A stretch of 64,000 bases of DNA from Nematocida ironsii. Lineage: Eukaryota; Microsporidia. The position numbers were made by a program, and so were the translations under genes. Numbering within the stretch: the stretch's first letter is position 1; every line of letters starts with the position of its first letter. This document shows, piece by piece, positions 20,101-29,862 of this stretch. Where the stretch lies: NCBI GenBank assembly GCA_001642415.1, contig LTDK01000144.1, forward strand, positions 1 through 64,000, given 5' to 3'. A model generated the notes under the pieces. The model was not told the DNA's origin and did no database searches. It saw nothing but the letters and a program-made list of their open reading frames with translations.

Positions 20101-21172
20101 CGAAGATTTCCTGGTCATTGTTCTGATAGAATGCATCTTCATTATTAGAACTGCTCTCAGGCGATATCTGGAAGTACTCATCAAGTGTCCAGCTGTTATC
20201 CTGTGGTGCATTAAACACATCAGGAATAGGTTTAAACGCAGAACTCTCAGCATTAGAAGTATTTGGCACTGGCTCATCCTGTACATTCTGTTCAGGAGTA
20301 TACCATGGTGAGTTCTTCATGTGTTTTATTGGACTGTTCGTATCAGGAATATACTCTGGCTGGGTATTTGGCATGACTGCTTCTTCTTGAGGCACAGTTT
20401 CAGGCATATAGTCGCCATTGTACTCCTCTTCAGGCACTTCCTCTTCTAATGGGTATTCTGTTTTTTCTGGTATATGCATATACTCTTCTGCTCTCTGACT
20501 CTCATCAGGTGAATATTCAAACTCTTGTTCTGCTAATTCAGGTGTGAGCTCAAGTGTGCTGCTCTCTGAGCTACTTTGTGCACTCTGCTCTGCCACATTT
20601 TCGTGTGAATTATCTGGTACTGTGCGCATTCCATCAAATTCTTGATTGTCCAGCTCAGGTGTTAGTTCAAGTGTACTGCTACTCACTGGTGTGTTCTGTA
20701 GACTTGGTGACTCAGTCTCTGGATTAATGTCTTCTGGTGAATATTCTGCATTAAAAGTGTCTTCTGGTGTAAATTTAAATTCTCCTTCTGTTATGTCTGT
20801 CTGCTGCGCATCCTCGCTTCCACTCTGTATTTCATTTATGCTCTGAATACTCACAGAATCTTCCCTTTCCTTCTGTTTTCTCTCCTCTTCTTCCTTCTCC
20901 TCACGCACTTTTTGCTCCTTTTCCTTCTTCTCCCTCTCTTTGTTCTCTTTTTCTTTCTTTTCCCTTTCTCTTTCTTCCTTTGTTGGCTTTGTTATGAAGA
21001 AATTATCGTGAGTGAGGTCTTCTGATAAGTCATTTTCAAAAGCATCCATGTCAAATATTTCTAATTCTTCGTCCTCTGTCTCATTCCTCTCTTGCTGCTC
21101 GGCTTCGTCATACGGCACTAGATTCTTTAGAATATCTTCAAAGTCATCTTGATTATGCTGGTTGTAGTTCAT
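17120..21172 (-). CDS. SEC16: Sec16-like COPII coat assembly scaffold, 1350 aa
   Basis: Sec16 organises ER exit sites and scaffolds COPII coat assembly. Here the order is an acidic N-terminus, a highly charged coiled stretch (residues ~63-105, EREKKEKENKEREKK), and a long disordered acidic, Pro/Ser-rich region to ~residue 560. Then comes a folded helical region (about 590-880) containing NNWAEAFFLSSQNAEYLL, which resembles the ancestral coatomer element of Sec16/Sec31. A Pro/Met/Ser-rich repeat region follows (~900-1185), with many copies of APSMP, IPMPSMP and KPAPSMP. The short C-terminal block contains SWLGYIPG and RYGKP. Length and architecture fit Sec16, but the call depends mainly on the central helical domain and domain order. 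There is no signal peptide or membrane span. The next gene upstream, Elp2-like, lies on the same strand 227 bp away. Confidence 0.6.
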   Translation of the reverse strand: MNYNQHNQDDFEDILKNLVPYDEAEQQERNETEDEELEIFDMDAFENDLSEDLTHDNFFITKPTKEEREREKKEKENKEREKKEKEQKVREEKEEEERKQKEREDSVSIQSINEIQSGSEDAQQTDITEGEFKFTPEDTFNAEYSPEDINPETESPSLQNTPVSSSTLELTPELDNQEFDGMRTVPDNSHENVAEQSAQSSSESSTLELTPELAEQEFEYSPDESQRAEEYMHIPEKTEYPLEEEVPEEEYNGDYMPETVPQEEAVMPNTQPEYIPDTNSPIKHMKNSPWYTPEQNVQDEPVPNTSNAESSAFKPIPDVFNAPQDNSWTLDEYFQISPESSSNNEDAFYQNNDQEIFGMDESNSGCNVSSTDNSYTQDAYVYNPESIPVENKEEESPATGSEESSSLDELFKDCPPIDPNTFKYVPDYQQSTGFDYTNTEPIPEEYSEIPQNAYVYDQPVEESAPAVNSSANTIVYSPQEYTYNNAKPSAQKQAFIPTSPFQHSQPSQVPAHNDLQHAHVLPSIEDTPVSLNTVEEHGHTLEIPGDKEASDMYSHPTAHIQMTFCGDKFIIFSATPGVTNPHKLLPNPVKTVELSGEIKTDNVKQKSTQELVNALIQTYPMNYSSSDHPLNYLISKSIDTLSKRSTKRIPSTPIKEYIPEVSQDINSAMLQNNWAEAFFLSSQNAEYLLCVQDKYAKHTTETVTDYISVLLSTQCNIPPRLICQPDVLDNYLTILAMGIKYKNDKALEELISALFKNNRTDAGIISIIISGMIDGFTDKIFDINTLLIIGKLKEKEDAVRVRVKELLRRVKVINKKRAQEIYKENKDIFNRTDKKEIEEFLCIESSSWGLQGIINAVDKGITRMVSTPNTAQPTPVSTPQTNSFEVNKPQPVQSAPFPAQPTISLGQGVTSPVGKSTFVKKRIAHMNRPTFPLNKPVPEAQSVRSESQMPPAQNVSTSHSSTLPLGSTAIPMPSMPTSSETAQKAMPIPGIPMPSMPLSAPQQPNNSAMPEIPQDMPKPAPSMPFAPKASGIPMPSIPSTAQPSSIPTKPAPSMPIPVIPQGISRPAPSMPLSSSAQPSSTPGKQAAPSMPMPVILQGMSRPAPSMPMPSIPADTQASSTAKPAPSMPMPAATQSSSIPTKPAPSMPMPAAAEPSPIMPYKPAPKVEEKPEEDIDYKKLYSDKSRYQIIDSTPEKSSWLGYIPGVNALSGIVKKLAGQNNIPVIELSQDTTFVLDKKLNKWITVDAKTLKPIKICASKASDEAASNSVSAPMPMPVLTGKVPKRGPDGKVDFGPVGTSLEARYGKPMIQSSIDTTIQDTAPAFPTSQNMYSRKNAKVFVPKLPIEDTNTQ
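17690..18290 (-). repeat. Coding minisatellite encoding APSMPMP-type repeats
   Basis: On the plus strand this reads as many copies of GGCATRGGCATAGAAGGTGC-like units, encoding the Ala-Pro-Ser-Met-Pro runs of the Sec16-like protein. Longer higher-order units (TTTGTAGGAATACTACTAG followed by GGCTGTG) recur at about 17753 and 18028. Such units are prone to copy-number change by slippage or unequal exchange. Confidence 0.8.
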
Positions 21173-21399
21173 GTTTTATGTTTTGTAAATAAAATAAATA
21201 TATTTGAAAAATGAAACATTGTATAATAGTATAAGAAAAGGGAAGGAAATTTTCAGTTGCATGGATACAAAACATTTTATAAACAAACCAATGAATGCAT
21301 TATGTTATTGCTTATAATATTTTATAAAAGAGTGATTTTATGTTAAAAATATATTATTCTATAAGATATCAATTACCCAGGTGATATTATTTATATTAA

Positions 21400-23985
21400 T
21401 TACTGTAAATCAGATAATTTAGTTGTTCTGATAATTCCCTCTTCTGTGGCTGTTATAATAAAGTGCTGGTCATCCTCGGTTATGTATGATCTAATATTCG
21501 TTATTCTTGAATTGTGCAATTTCTTTTTATTGCCATTTATAAAAATATATCCATTGTTATTTCCCAGAATAGTATATTTATGGCCATTTATCATTATAAC
21601 GTGTATTGCTGTGATGGGGACAGTTACTTTATCTGTTTTTATAAGATTCAAACTTTCATTTTGTATGCTGTACGTGTTTACTGTTTTATCTCTTGATGAT
21701 GTTATAATTTCTGTGCCATGCATTTCTGCTGCAATTATTTCTTTCTTATGGTCAATTCTTGAACTGAGGAATTCTACACCAAAATCATTCTCTCTAAAGG
21801 ATTCTTCTGTGTCTTCTGATGAAAAGTTGTCTTTTCCTTGCTTTACTCTGTAAATAGCTATTTTTCTGTCCTTCCCTAGTGTGGCAATAATATTATCCTG
21901 TGATAGAATTATTGTTATTGTTTTAGTGTGTGTGAATACTTTCTGAACAGTTTCTAAATTTGAGTTTAACACAAATAAATTTGAAAATGCCCTCTGTGAT
22001 GATTTACACCCTAGCAGAATTAAATCCTTTGAATATTTTATGAATGTAGATATTTCAAATGGGAACCCATAGATTTTATCTACTTCTAAGAAATGGTTAG
22101 TGGATAGTCCTAAATCTGTCTTAATATTTTCAAACACTGTCTGTATATCATCCTGTTCTGGAGTATGCGGGAGTGTGGTCAGTGATAATTCTTGTTTTAT
22201 AGCAGTAAATGGCAAATTATTCTTGTTTTTGTCATTCTCATTAGAAATATTCTTAATGTATTCCAGGAATGACTCTGTTTCTACTAGTAGCTCATTTAAT
22301 GAATTTCCCTGTATGCTGCCCTCTGAGTTCAGATTATATTTTCTTAAAATTTCATTATATTTAAGTAATAGCTCCTCTGCACTCTCACAGTGCCTTTTTC
22401 TTATTTGGAATAGTTCTGTTGGTTTATATACTTTAATTATATTGTTACTATTTGTGATTAAAGAAAAGTCTTCGCTAATTATTTTTCCATTCTCTGTAAT
22501 AGCCCAGTCTGTAATTACAGAATTAACAGGGAACCCATCAATTACTGGTCTGAATATCTCTTCAATATTTCCATTCCTTGATATAAAAAACACTCTTACA
22601 GTTGGACCATTCGCTGTCACTAAATAATTATTCTTTATGGACAGATGAGATATTCCAGACAAATTCCCAGAAATAATATTGCTGGGTGTATTACACAGTG
22701 GAAGTATTTTCTGTAATGTTTCATGTATTACAAGTATATTTCTATTAATATTTTTGTATACTTCAGAATACTCCGAATTGTCTGGTATATTACTGTTACT
22801 ACTAGTTCTTACAGGCAATCTCAATAAATTATTATTACTTGTATACTTAAACACTCCACCAGTGCTTAGCACTATATATAGCTGATTAATTACTTCATTT
22901 ACTATCACATTCATATCTGTTTCATTAGCTATTTCTTGACTTATTCTGTCTTTATCTAAAAATACCTTTAATATTTCATCATCATATGGTCCAACCATTC
23001 CTATGCACTCGGCAGTATTCATACAATAATAAATATTTATGGTATTGCTCATAACTATAATATAAATGTTATAAGAAACCACAATTATATCACAGAGCAC
23101 GTCCTGTACATGTATTATTTGAGTTAAAGATAACTTCTCATTGCTGTATCTGTAAAAATACACTTTTCTGTTAGTTAGTCCTATAATTACATTGATATTC
23201 CCATTTGGCTGTGTATGCGTATACATAAATACAATATTCTGTGAATACTTCAAAGTTATTGAATTAGTAAATAACGTATTACTATTTGAGAATGCCAGTA
23301 CCTCCCCATTCTCTGTAGGAATAACACTAAAGAACATTGAAATATCATTCATTTCCTTAATTATTTCATAATTATCTGCGTGTTTTATATCTTGTGTATA
23401 ATTGATTTTGACTATCTTGTATAATAATGATACGTATAAGTCATTATCCGTGTGTACTATATTGTATATAAACTCATTAATAAACTTTTTATAAATGATA
23501 TTTCCGTTATCTTTCATTAAAATAATCTCTCCTGAAATTGTTCCTATTGAAATAATATCATTGGTAATGTACATAGAAGATATTTTACTCTCTGCGGTTG
23601 TAATGTATTCAACTGTCTCTTTGCTATTCTGAGTATTCTCTGATATGTTTATGCTTATAATAGACCTATCCACAGCATAGTATATTTTATCCTTGTATAG
23701 AAATGATAATCTTTTACAAGTTCTTGATAGACCTGATATAATACATCCTTTAGGTAGACATAAATCAGTTATATCTGATATGTCCATGTTTTCTATATTT
23801 TCCTGACTATTTCGGGTTTTACTAATATTTTCTTCTATAAATTTAGAATTATCAGTAATTTCAGCACATATTGATTTCTGAGTTTGCTTTTGACTGTGAG
23901 ACTCTTCCTGTTCTTTATTTTCTATCTGGCTCGTTATTTTGATTCCTGTGTTCTCACTGCTCTTCTCATTACCAGTTGGTCTCAT
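21400..23985 (-). CDS. ELP2: Elongator subunit 2-like WD40 protein, 861 aa
   Basis: Elp2 is the double WD40-propeller subunit of the Elongator complex, which modifies wobble uridines of tRNAs. The N-terminal ~100 residues are polar. Degenerate WD-type blades follow in the first half (DRSIISINI, GTISGEIILM, NRKVYFYRY, GPTVRVFFI). The second half preserves an order I associate with Elp2: KIYGFPFEI (~residue 637), GCKSS, a HTKTITI segment, LGKDRKIAIYRV, a DHKKEIIAAEM segment, and EIITSSRDKTVNTYSI (~763). The final blades are NNNGYIFI and ATEEGIIRT. Length is close to the usual ~800. An alternative is another two-propeller WD40 protein; the SSRDKT plus CKSS combination favours Elp2. The gene is divergent from a family A gene, across a spacer with a GC-rich island. 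Confidence 0.6.
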   Translation of the reverse strand: MRPTGNEKSSENTGIKITSQIENKEQEESHSQKQTQKSICAEITDNSKFIEENISKTRNSQENIENMDISDITDLCLPKGCIISGLSRTCKRLSFLYKDKIYYAVDRSIISINISENTQNSKETVEYITTAESKISSMYITNDIISIGTISGEIILMKDNGNIIYKKFINEFIYNIVHTDNDLYVSLLYKIVKINYTQDIKHADNYEIIKEMNDISMFFSVIPTENGEVLAFSNSNTLFTNSITLKYSQNIVFMYTHTQPNGNINVIIGLTNRKVYFYRYSNEKLSLTQIIHVQDVLCDIIVVSYNIYIIVMSNTINIYYCMNTAECIGMVGPYDDEILKVFLDKDRISQEIANETDMNVIVNEVINQLYIVLSTGGVFKYTSNNNLLRLPVRTSSNSNIPDNSEYSEVYKNINRNILVIHETLQKILPLCNTPSNIISGNLSGISHLSIKNNYLVTANGPTVRVFFISRNGNIEEIFRPVIDGFPVNSVITDWAITENGKIISEDFSLITNSNNIIKVYKPTELFQIRKRHCESAEELLLKYNEILRKYNLNSEGSIQGNSLNELLVETESFLEYIKNISNENDKNKNNLPFTAIKQELSLTTLPHTPEQDDIQTVFENIKTDLGLSTNHFLEVDKIYGFPFEISTFIKYSKDLILLGCKSSQRAFSNLFVLNSNLETVQKVFTHTKTITIILSQDNIIATLGKDRKIAIYRVKQGKDNFSSEDTEESFRENDFGVEFLSSRIDHKKEIIAAEMHGTEIITSSRDKTVNTYSIQNESLNLIKTDKVTVPITAIHVIMINGHKYTILGNNNGYIFINGNKKKLHNSRITNIRSYITEDDQHFIITATEEGIIRTTKLSDLQ

Positions 23986-24341
23986 GCTTTTGCAAAATTT
24001 TATTTCTTGTATTTCTTATACAGCTCTATTTTAGTAACAGAAAATAACCCGATATAACCCGAATTTATTATTATTTGTATACGTATTAGTTAAGTAAATA
24101 AATTTAAATTTAAACCTGTACACTTATATTGAATTTATTTTACATTTTATACGTAGCAGTCAAAGACATTAACTTGTTACGGCCGTCCTAGGAGCACGAG
24201 GAACGGCTTAGAGAGAATAGGAAGAGAGTGTGTATCGCTCGACGACCATCCGCTCGAGGTCCCTCCAACCTTATATCAATAAACCTTTTTAAACTAAAAA
24301 AACTGAATAAGGTAATAAAAAATATTTTAATTATTCCCTGT
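23986..24341. promoter_or_regulatory. Divergent spacer with tandem TAACCCGA words
   Basis: The spacer between the Elp2-like gene and family A member 3 contains ATAACCCGATATAACCCGAA (24044-24063), a tandem form of a word repeated in other spacers. About 110 bp further on, the DNA switches abruptly from AT-rich to a GC-rich island that is annotated separately. Regulatory function is inferred from position and recurrence only. Confidence 0.45.
24175..24275 (+). ncRNA. GC-rich, hairpin-forming island; possible rRNA fragment or small RNA
   Basis: About 100 bp that is far richer in G and C than its surroundings. It folds as GCCGTCCT pairing with AGG-A-ACGGC, followed by CTCGA pairing with TCGAG. 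The words AGCACGAGGAACGG and CGACCATCCGCT recall the sarcin-ricin loop and the 3'-terminal part of large-subunit rRNA. The resemblance is imperfect: a GA is missing from the loop. A decayed rDNA fragment, a small structured RNA, or chance are all possible. The open frame of the following family A gene runs through it only via a GTG, which I do not take as a start. Strand is uncertain. Confidence 0.25.
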
Positions 24342-27032
24342 ATGAAAATCGGTATGATCATAAAGCTATTACTAATGATGTATGCTGTATATGCAAGAAT
24401 TGAGCTAGTGGATATAAAGAAAATAGGAGAGATTGTGGTTATTCAAGAAGATAGATTATTAATACACCCAAATGGGCCGCTTAGTCCACTTAGAGGATAT
24501 ATTATGCACAGGAGTGGGTACATGTTCAACAAAAGATTTTATTCATCCGAAATAGACACAGACTATATCTTAACAAAAACAGATAAAGTTATATATGGCA
24601 GTGTTCCAATTTATGATTATATAAGACAGCCAATTAATGATCAGGTATATGATGATATTGAAGAGAACAAAGAATATTTGACTGAGTTCCACACACTGCT
24701 AATTGGAATGTTTCCCTCTCCAGATGGATCATTTTCTATTGTATCAGGAAGAAAGGATGCAATGTATCCATTCTTAATAAAAGATGAAGTACAAGCACAG
24801 AGCATGCACATTCTAGCAGCTCTTTTTCTCTTGTCTGAGGATGTCAATATTCCTATTAATACATGCATACAAGAAGAAAAAATACTTTTTCTGGAAAGCA
24901 CAGATGGAATAACTACATATATTAATCTGAAGAATCCAAATAATTATTTAGTAAATCTTATTGAGTTTCTAAAGAAATATATAGATGATGATAATGCCAA
25001 TCCAAATAGTATAGAGAGCATGCCCAATGAACCAACTACATATGAGCAGTTCAAGACGGGAGAATTTTTGAACACAAAGCAGTTTCTTGTTCAGTCGTAT
25101 ATATACGAGTTTATTGACACACCAGAAAAGTATATTAAGTTTGTAGAAGCAGTGCATACTCTATTGAATGACCAGATAAAGAATGAAAAGTCTACACCAG
25201 AGAATAAAGCAAAGAGTAATAAACTGCTTGAAGAGTGCTTTATAGAAGAAAATACAATTTCAGGCTTGATTAATCATGCAGCCCTTATTTTTAATCTTAA
25301 AGATATAAAAGACAAATGCAGAAAATGTCCATTTATTGATACATTAGAGCTACCAATATATACTCGAGTAAAGGCATATGACAGAACAAATGACAAAGAA
25401 TTAAACGATGAAGATAAAAAACACTCTAACTATGTAGAAGCAAGTCTACTAGGCTTGGCATGCTGTTTAATGTATGACCCGAATACAAGAAAGTACACTA
25501 CAGAGCATCTGCCAGACAATGAAGAAACTAAGCCATTGAAAAAATTCTTTGAAAAATATCCAGTGCCAACAGAGATTACTACTTATGAAATGCAACAAGA
25601 TTGGTACAGAGTAGTAGCAGACTTGAAGAATGACAAGATTTTTTATATAAAGGAAGGAAATAATGAATTGGAAACTGGTTTGTTAAACATGCTATATGTT
25701 ATATCAGATATAACTGGAAACAATGAAGAAGTGCTTGAAGAAATTGAGTCTATAAAAAAAAGGCGCAATGATGATAATCATTCATGTATAGGTTTTAATA
25801 TAGAAGAAAATCTAATCACGATATTTACAGCGCTGTCGACGAATAAAGACCTTGAAGTAGACTGTGGTGATTTTAAAATAGAAGATAATAGACATAGTGT
25901 ATCAGACTTATTTGGCAGCTTTGATCTACTTTATAACTTTAATGAGCTACAGGCAGGAATATCAGTAGATATAAGCAAAGACCACGTTAAATTATCTATG
26001 GAGGAAGATTCATTCTCTGATGAAGAAAAATCAATTATTATAGAAGAATTTACTAAAGTGCAGAATATGTATAGCAATCCAAATAACTATACAGAATGTA
26101 TAATTAAACATTACATTTATGTAGAGCTAGCCAAAATACAGTGTGAGTATGTATATGTAGAGGAACCTATTGAAAGTATACTTTTAAATAGTATTAGTAA
26201 AGGCGGATATATAAGTACGCTTAATATATTCCTATACGGAAGAATTGAATTAGACTATTATAAAGTGAGTATTATTACAAACTTCTTGATGTTCTATGCA
26301 AATCCTATTATTAAAGATGATAGTTCACTAGTACGAATGACAAATAATCTTATCGGAAACCTCCCACTTGATAGTCTGTGTACAAGAGATTGGATCTTAC
26401 GAGGATATATTTACAACTCAAAAGCTAAAGATTATTATAAAAAAATTGATGAACGTGCATGGGATGGATTTTATATAACAAATACTATGCTTAAATCATT
26501 ATATATAGATTTGTTTTTATGTACAGTTACTGTAGAAGACGGGTTTACGCATAGTTTTGCTGGAATAATGAAAAAACTAAATAAGAATAGCTACTATTAT
26601 TATAAAACTATACAAGACAAGTGTATTATTGAATATATATTAGATTATTTAGACAATACATCCAAACCCAAATTTGATACATTCTGTACGATAATAAATA
26701 TAGTAAACCAAACGCTTACAAACTTCAATAAGCAAGAATTAACAAATATACATTTGTCATGGTTTTTTGACATGTTTTCTAAGATGACCACAAACACACC
26801 AGAAATTCGACAATATTTACTATATTTATTTAGTATTATAAATGATGATTATATTACGACAGCAAACAAAGAAGATATTCGGTGGAGTATTCAAAATTCT
26901 CCTAATAATATATTGAATTTCTTACAAGAAAATAGCAATATGATTTGTGGTACTAATTTAGAAATCAGCAATAAAATCAATAAAATTGTACAACTGGTTA
27001 AGGATAGTACATCCCAGGAACAGGCTCAGTAA
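24342..27032 (+). CDS. Secreted large-gene-family protein (family A, member 3), 896 aa
   Basis: I place the start at ATG 24342 (MKIGMIIKLLLMMYAVYA). This gives a clean signal peptide of about 18 residues and excludes the upstream GTG extension that runs through the GC-rich island. Family motifs are SPLRGYIMHRSGYMF near residue 45, MFPSPDGSFSIVSG near 120, LAALFLLSEDVNIPI near 155, EFLNTKQFLVQSYIYEFID, and QQDWYRVVADL near 416 followed by NELETGLLNMLYVISDITG. A Cys-containing C-terminal region follows. It is probably secreted, with unknown function. It most closely resembles member 1 in the central block. The gene ends 36 bp from the convergent neighbour. Confidence 0.85.
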   Translation: MKIGMIIKLLLMMYAVYARIELVDIKKIGEIVVIQEDRLLIHPNGPLSPLRGYIMHRSGYMFNKRFYSSEIDTDYILTKTDKVIYGSVPIYDYIRQPINDQVYDDIEENKEYLTEFHTLLIGMFPSPDGSFSIVSGRKDAMYPFLIKDEVQAQSMHILAALFLLSEDVNIPINTCIQEEKILFLESTDGITTYINLKNPNNYLVNLIEFLKKYIDDDNANPNSIESMPNEPTTYEQFKTGEFLNTKQFLVQSYIYEFIDTPEKYIKFVEAVHTLLNDQIKNEKSTPENKAKSNKLLEECFIEENTISGLINHAALIFNLKDIKDKCRKCPFIDTLELPIYTRVKAYDRTNDKELNDEDKKHSNYVEASLLGLACCLMYDPNTRKYTTEHLPDNEETKPLKKFFEKYPVPTEITTYEMQQDWYRVVADLKNDKIFYIKEGNNELETGLLNMLYVISDITGNNEEVLEEIESIKKRRNDDNHSCIGFNIEENLITIFTALSTNKDLEVDCGDFKIEDNRHSVSDLFGSFDLLYNFNELQAGISVDISKDHVKLSMEEDSFSDEEKSIIIEEFTKVQNMYSNPNNYTECIIKHYIYVELAKIQCEYVYVEEPIESILLNSISKGGYISTLNIFLYGRIELDYYKVSIITNFLMFYANPIIKDDSSLVRMTNNLIGNLPLDSLCTRDWILRGYIYNSKAKDYYKKIDERAWDGFYITNTMLKSLYIDLFLCTVTVEDGFTHSFAGIMKKLNKNSYYYYKTIQDKCIIEYILDYLDNTSKPKFDTFCTIINIVNQTLTNFNKQELTNIHLSWFFDMFSKMTTNTPEIRQYLLYLFSIINDDYITTANKEDIRWSIQNSPNNILNFLQENSNMICGTNLEISNKINKIVQLVKDSTSQEQAQ

Positions 27033-27068
27033 ATATAATTATATTATGTAATTATATTTTTATTGAGT

Positions 27069-28376
27069 TTAAAAATAAATTATTTTAAATTTAAGTAATA
27101 GAAAACTATTCATAATGCCGTTTGCTTCAGTAGGATATATCATGAATATACTAAGAATGATTATAAAAATAAGTATAAGTATTACTGTAATAATCTTAAA
27201 TAGTTTAGTACTCCAGAAATGTATACCTATTTGTTTATTAGGTTTTTGTTCATTATTACGTTCTGGGAGTAATTCATTAGAAGGTATTTTAATGGGTTCT
27301 TCTATTCTTTCAATATGAATATTCTCTATGGTATCAATAAGTATGTTTTTAAATTCAAATATTATAGATTTTAAATAATTATGAAATTCATACCCTCTGT
27401 AATATTCAGTATTAAATGTATTATGCTTCTTTATAAACTCAAATAAGACAGATCCTTCAATTATAAACATCTTATCTGTATTTTTTGTACTTTGTAATTG
27501 GTTTAAGTATTCTTTAATTATATTTATATGTGAATCAGTTTCTGTCTCATTTATATCCGTATTTATACACATATTAAACACTTCATTATACAAATTATAG
27601 ACAGGATTATTTTTAAAATTAATAGAGTTAATAGACTTAATATAAAACAGTTTATACAATGAATTATTTAAAATCACTGAACTGCTAAAACTATCTTGTG
27701 TATAAGTTCTTGTAAGTAACTGTAATGATTTAATATCATTTTTACTTATCTGTAATTTACTTGCATTTGATTGTTCTATTCCATTTTTATCTGTTATAAT
27801 TAGATTATCACCATATTTCATTAGTATATATAATACTCTCACTATTCTAGAACATTTTTTAGATGCTGTCAACTTACAAAGTTTACTTATTGCTTCATCT
27901 TGAGATATTTTATCATTTAATTTTGGTATTCCTGCTTTTTCACACAGTATATTAATAGAATAATTATAAAAATCACTTCTAATCTTATAAACATATAACA
28001 TAATTATATAATTACTCCCCATTAAATTATAAAATTCTCTTCTTTTAGAATTATTTTGTATTTCTTCTCCTACTCTCATAATTATATTCATAATTATATC
28101 AGTACTCTTAATAGAATTTTTAATTTTATGTATACCAGTAGGTATAAATAGGTTAAAATCATTAGTTAATACTCCTATTTCAACTAATTTTATATATAAT
28201 ATATTATATGCTAGATTTACCATTGGCTCTGGTAATTTTGTAAATATTCTTGTTGTTTTATTTATATCTGATATTATTTTAAATATGTCATCTTTATTCC
28301 CAACTAATTTATCATTATTTATAAGTTCTTTCTCTATTTTATCCCTTAGAACTTGTTCATTAATATATCCTACCAT
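27069..28376 (-). CDS. Hypothetical protein with C-terminal membrane anchor, 435 aa
   Basis: I do not recognise this family. About 385 residues of mostly helical, Ile/Asn/Lys-rich sequence precede one strong hydrophobic stretch (LFKIITVILILIFIIILSIFMIY, roughly residues 390-413) and a ~20 residue tail. There is no signal peptide, so a tail-anchored or single-span orientation with a cytosolic N-terminus is likely. The start ATG is at 28376, and the 3' end is 36 bp from the convergent family A gene. Confidence 0.7.
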   Translation of the reverse strand: MVGYINEQVLRDKIEKELINNDKLVGNKDDIFKIISDINKTTRIFTKLPEPMVNLAYNILYIKLVEIGVLTNDFNLFIPTGIHKIKNSIKSTDIIMNIIMRVGEEIQNNSKRREFYNLMGSNYIIMLYVYKIRSDFYNYSINILCEKAGIPKLNDKISQDEAISKLCKLTASKKCSRIVRVLYILMKYGDNLIITDKNGIEQSNASKLQISKNDIKSLQLLTRTYTQDSFSSSVILNNSLYKLFYIKSINSINFKNNPVYNLYNEVFNMCINTDINETETDSHINIIKEYLNQLQSTKNTDKMFIIEGSVLFEFIKKHNTFNTEYYRGYEFHNYLKSIIFEFKNILIDTIENIHIERIEEPIKIPSNELLPERNNEQKPNKQIGIHFWSTKLFKIITVILILIFIIILSIFMIYPTEANGIMNSFLLLKFKIIYF

Positions 28377-28979
28377 AAAAAATATTCAAAATTGAATTTT
28401 ATTTATTAACCAATACAAATTATATTCATTTTATTGAATATTTATTATTAATGAATAGTGTATGATGAACCATGCCTAATGTGAGAGATTCATACCCACA
28501 TCTGTGAAGTCTTATAAAACTGTATAATTAGAAATTGAAGCTATATAAGATATTAATAATAAAAAATTTGAATGAGTCTTAATAATGTACAGGGGAGTAA
28601 CCAACTTTTACTATCCTTAAATAACGTATTATACAAATTAACGTACTCATAAGGAATAATTGTATTTATGACCTATTATATAATTTAGATATAGAAGAGA
28701 GTAACTAGTGATGACTATTTATTATAATTAATAAGTGATATATGCTTATGTAGATATGGAATCCTAAGAGTACAGTTATACTAGTCATATTACTGAAGTA
28801 TATAGATAGTTCTCTGGTTTCTGTCTAAATTAAGTTAAGTAACTGGATTAAATAATAGTCATATGATGATCTACTGGTTTATGATACTATTATTTTATTT
28901 TAATAGTATCACTGTATGTGCTAACGCACATATATATTATCCATGTGGGCTTATACGTCTGTATGGTATCACCACAATT
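28377..28979. other. 603 bp AT-rich spacer, no gene seen
   Basis: The spacer lies between two minus-strand genes. Every frame is short. It contains GGTATCACCAC at 28968-28978, which resembles the first bases of the ~325 bp elements at 31102 and 35360, but I cannot follow the resemblance further. No RNA gene is supported. Confidence 0.35.
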
Positions 28980-29636
28980 CTATATATAATTATCTAATTT
29001 TATATATATGTATCCAGTTATTATTATTATGAATGTAGAATATATTATACTATGCATATAGCATAATAAATCATATAAATCTTCGGTATCATATATTATC
29101 CTAGTTAAAGAATCAAAAATATTCAAAATCATAACTGCTAATGTGAATTTTTTTAAAAAATTTTCATTACTTATTCTTGTAATTAAATATCCGTTAAATA
29201 ATAAAAACATAAGAATCATTCCATATAGTAATAAAAATGATGCTGATTTAAATATCCTAATCTTTGGTATATCCAGTCCTTTTGCGAATAATATCAATAA
29301 TCCTGCTGATTGTACAAGTATGTTAAAAAACGAGTATATACCAGTGAAGTATTCAATAAATTCGTATGCTTGTACAGTAATTAGTCTACTTTTTAACAGA
29401 GAATGGTCTATTGTTATATAATTGTATGATAATTGGTAGAATAATGCAGCAGTACAAATTATTGTTGAGCACATTGAGATTGATGATAGTGTACATCCAA
29501 GCCATGAGATTATATTTTGTGCATAACTATTAACACTATCATTTAAAAATTCTTCTATTTGCACAATGTGTATTAAGTTTTGTCTATTATTATTCTTTCT
29601 AATATTATTTCTGGTCATTTCTTTTGGTACACACAT
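28980..29636 (-). CDS. Hypothetical multi-pass membrane protein, 218 aa
   Basis: A small polytopic protein with about five hydrophobic segments: LGCTLSSISMCSTIICTAALF, FFNILVQSAGLLILFA, SASFLLLYGMILMFLLFNGYL, LAVMILNIF, and STFIIIITGYIYI. A basic 40-residue N-terminus includes NIRKNNNRQNLIHIVQIEEF, part of which is encoded by a GCACAATGTGTATTA word. The family is not recognised. It lies in the small-membrane-protein cluster between two family A genes. Confidence 0.65.
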   Translation of the reverse strand: MCVPKEMTRNNIRKNNNRQNLIHIVQIEEFLNDSVNSYAQNIISWLGCTLSSISMCSTIICTAALFYQLSYNYITIDHSLLKSRLITVQAYEFIEYFTGIYSFFNILVQSAGLLILFAKGLDIPKIRIFKSASFLLLYGMILMFLLFNGYLITRISNENFLKKFTLAVMILNIFDSLTRIIYDTEDLYDLLCYMHSIIYSTFIIIITGYIYIKLDNYI

Positions 29637-29862
29637 TATAAAGTTTTATTTTTTACATAATGTTCATTAAGTAGTTTTATTTTTAATATGTACTTTTTTG
29701 TAATAATTATTTATTATTTATTACACATAGTATACTAAATTATAACATATTACTATTATTTATTATACTATATGTAATATATTACTTATTATACTATTAC
29801 TAATATATTTTATACTTTATATTATTATTATTTATTATACTATATGTAATATATATTACTTA
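29637..29862. repeat. Spacer of TATGTAATA/ACACATAGTATA repeats
   Basis: 226 bp built of TTATTATACTATATGTAATATATTAC-type units (broken into shorter words here), repeated about three times. They are degenerate relatives of the palindromic ACACA-N-TGTGT word. No gene. Confidence 0.6.

Noticed and set aside
24228..24341. 5' extension of family A member 3 starting at GTG
   Set aside because: Non-ATG start running through the GC-rich island; the ATG at 24342 gives a proper signal peptide like those of the paralogues.
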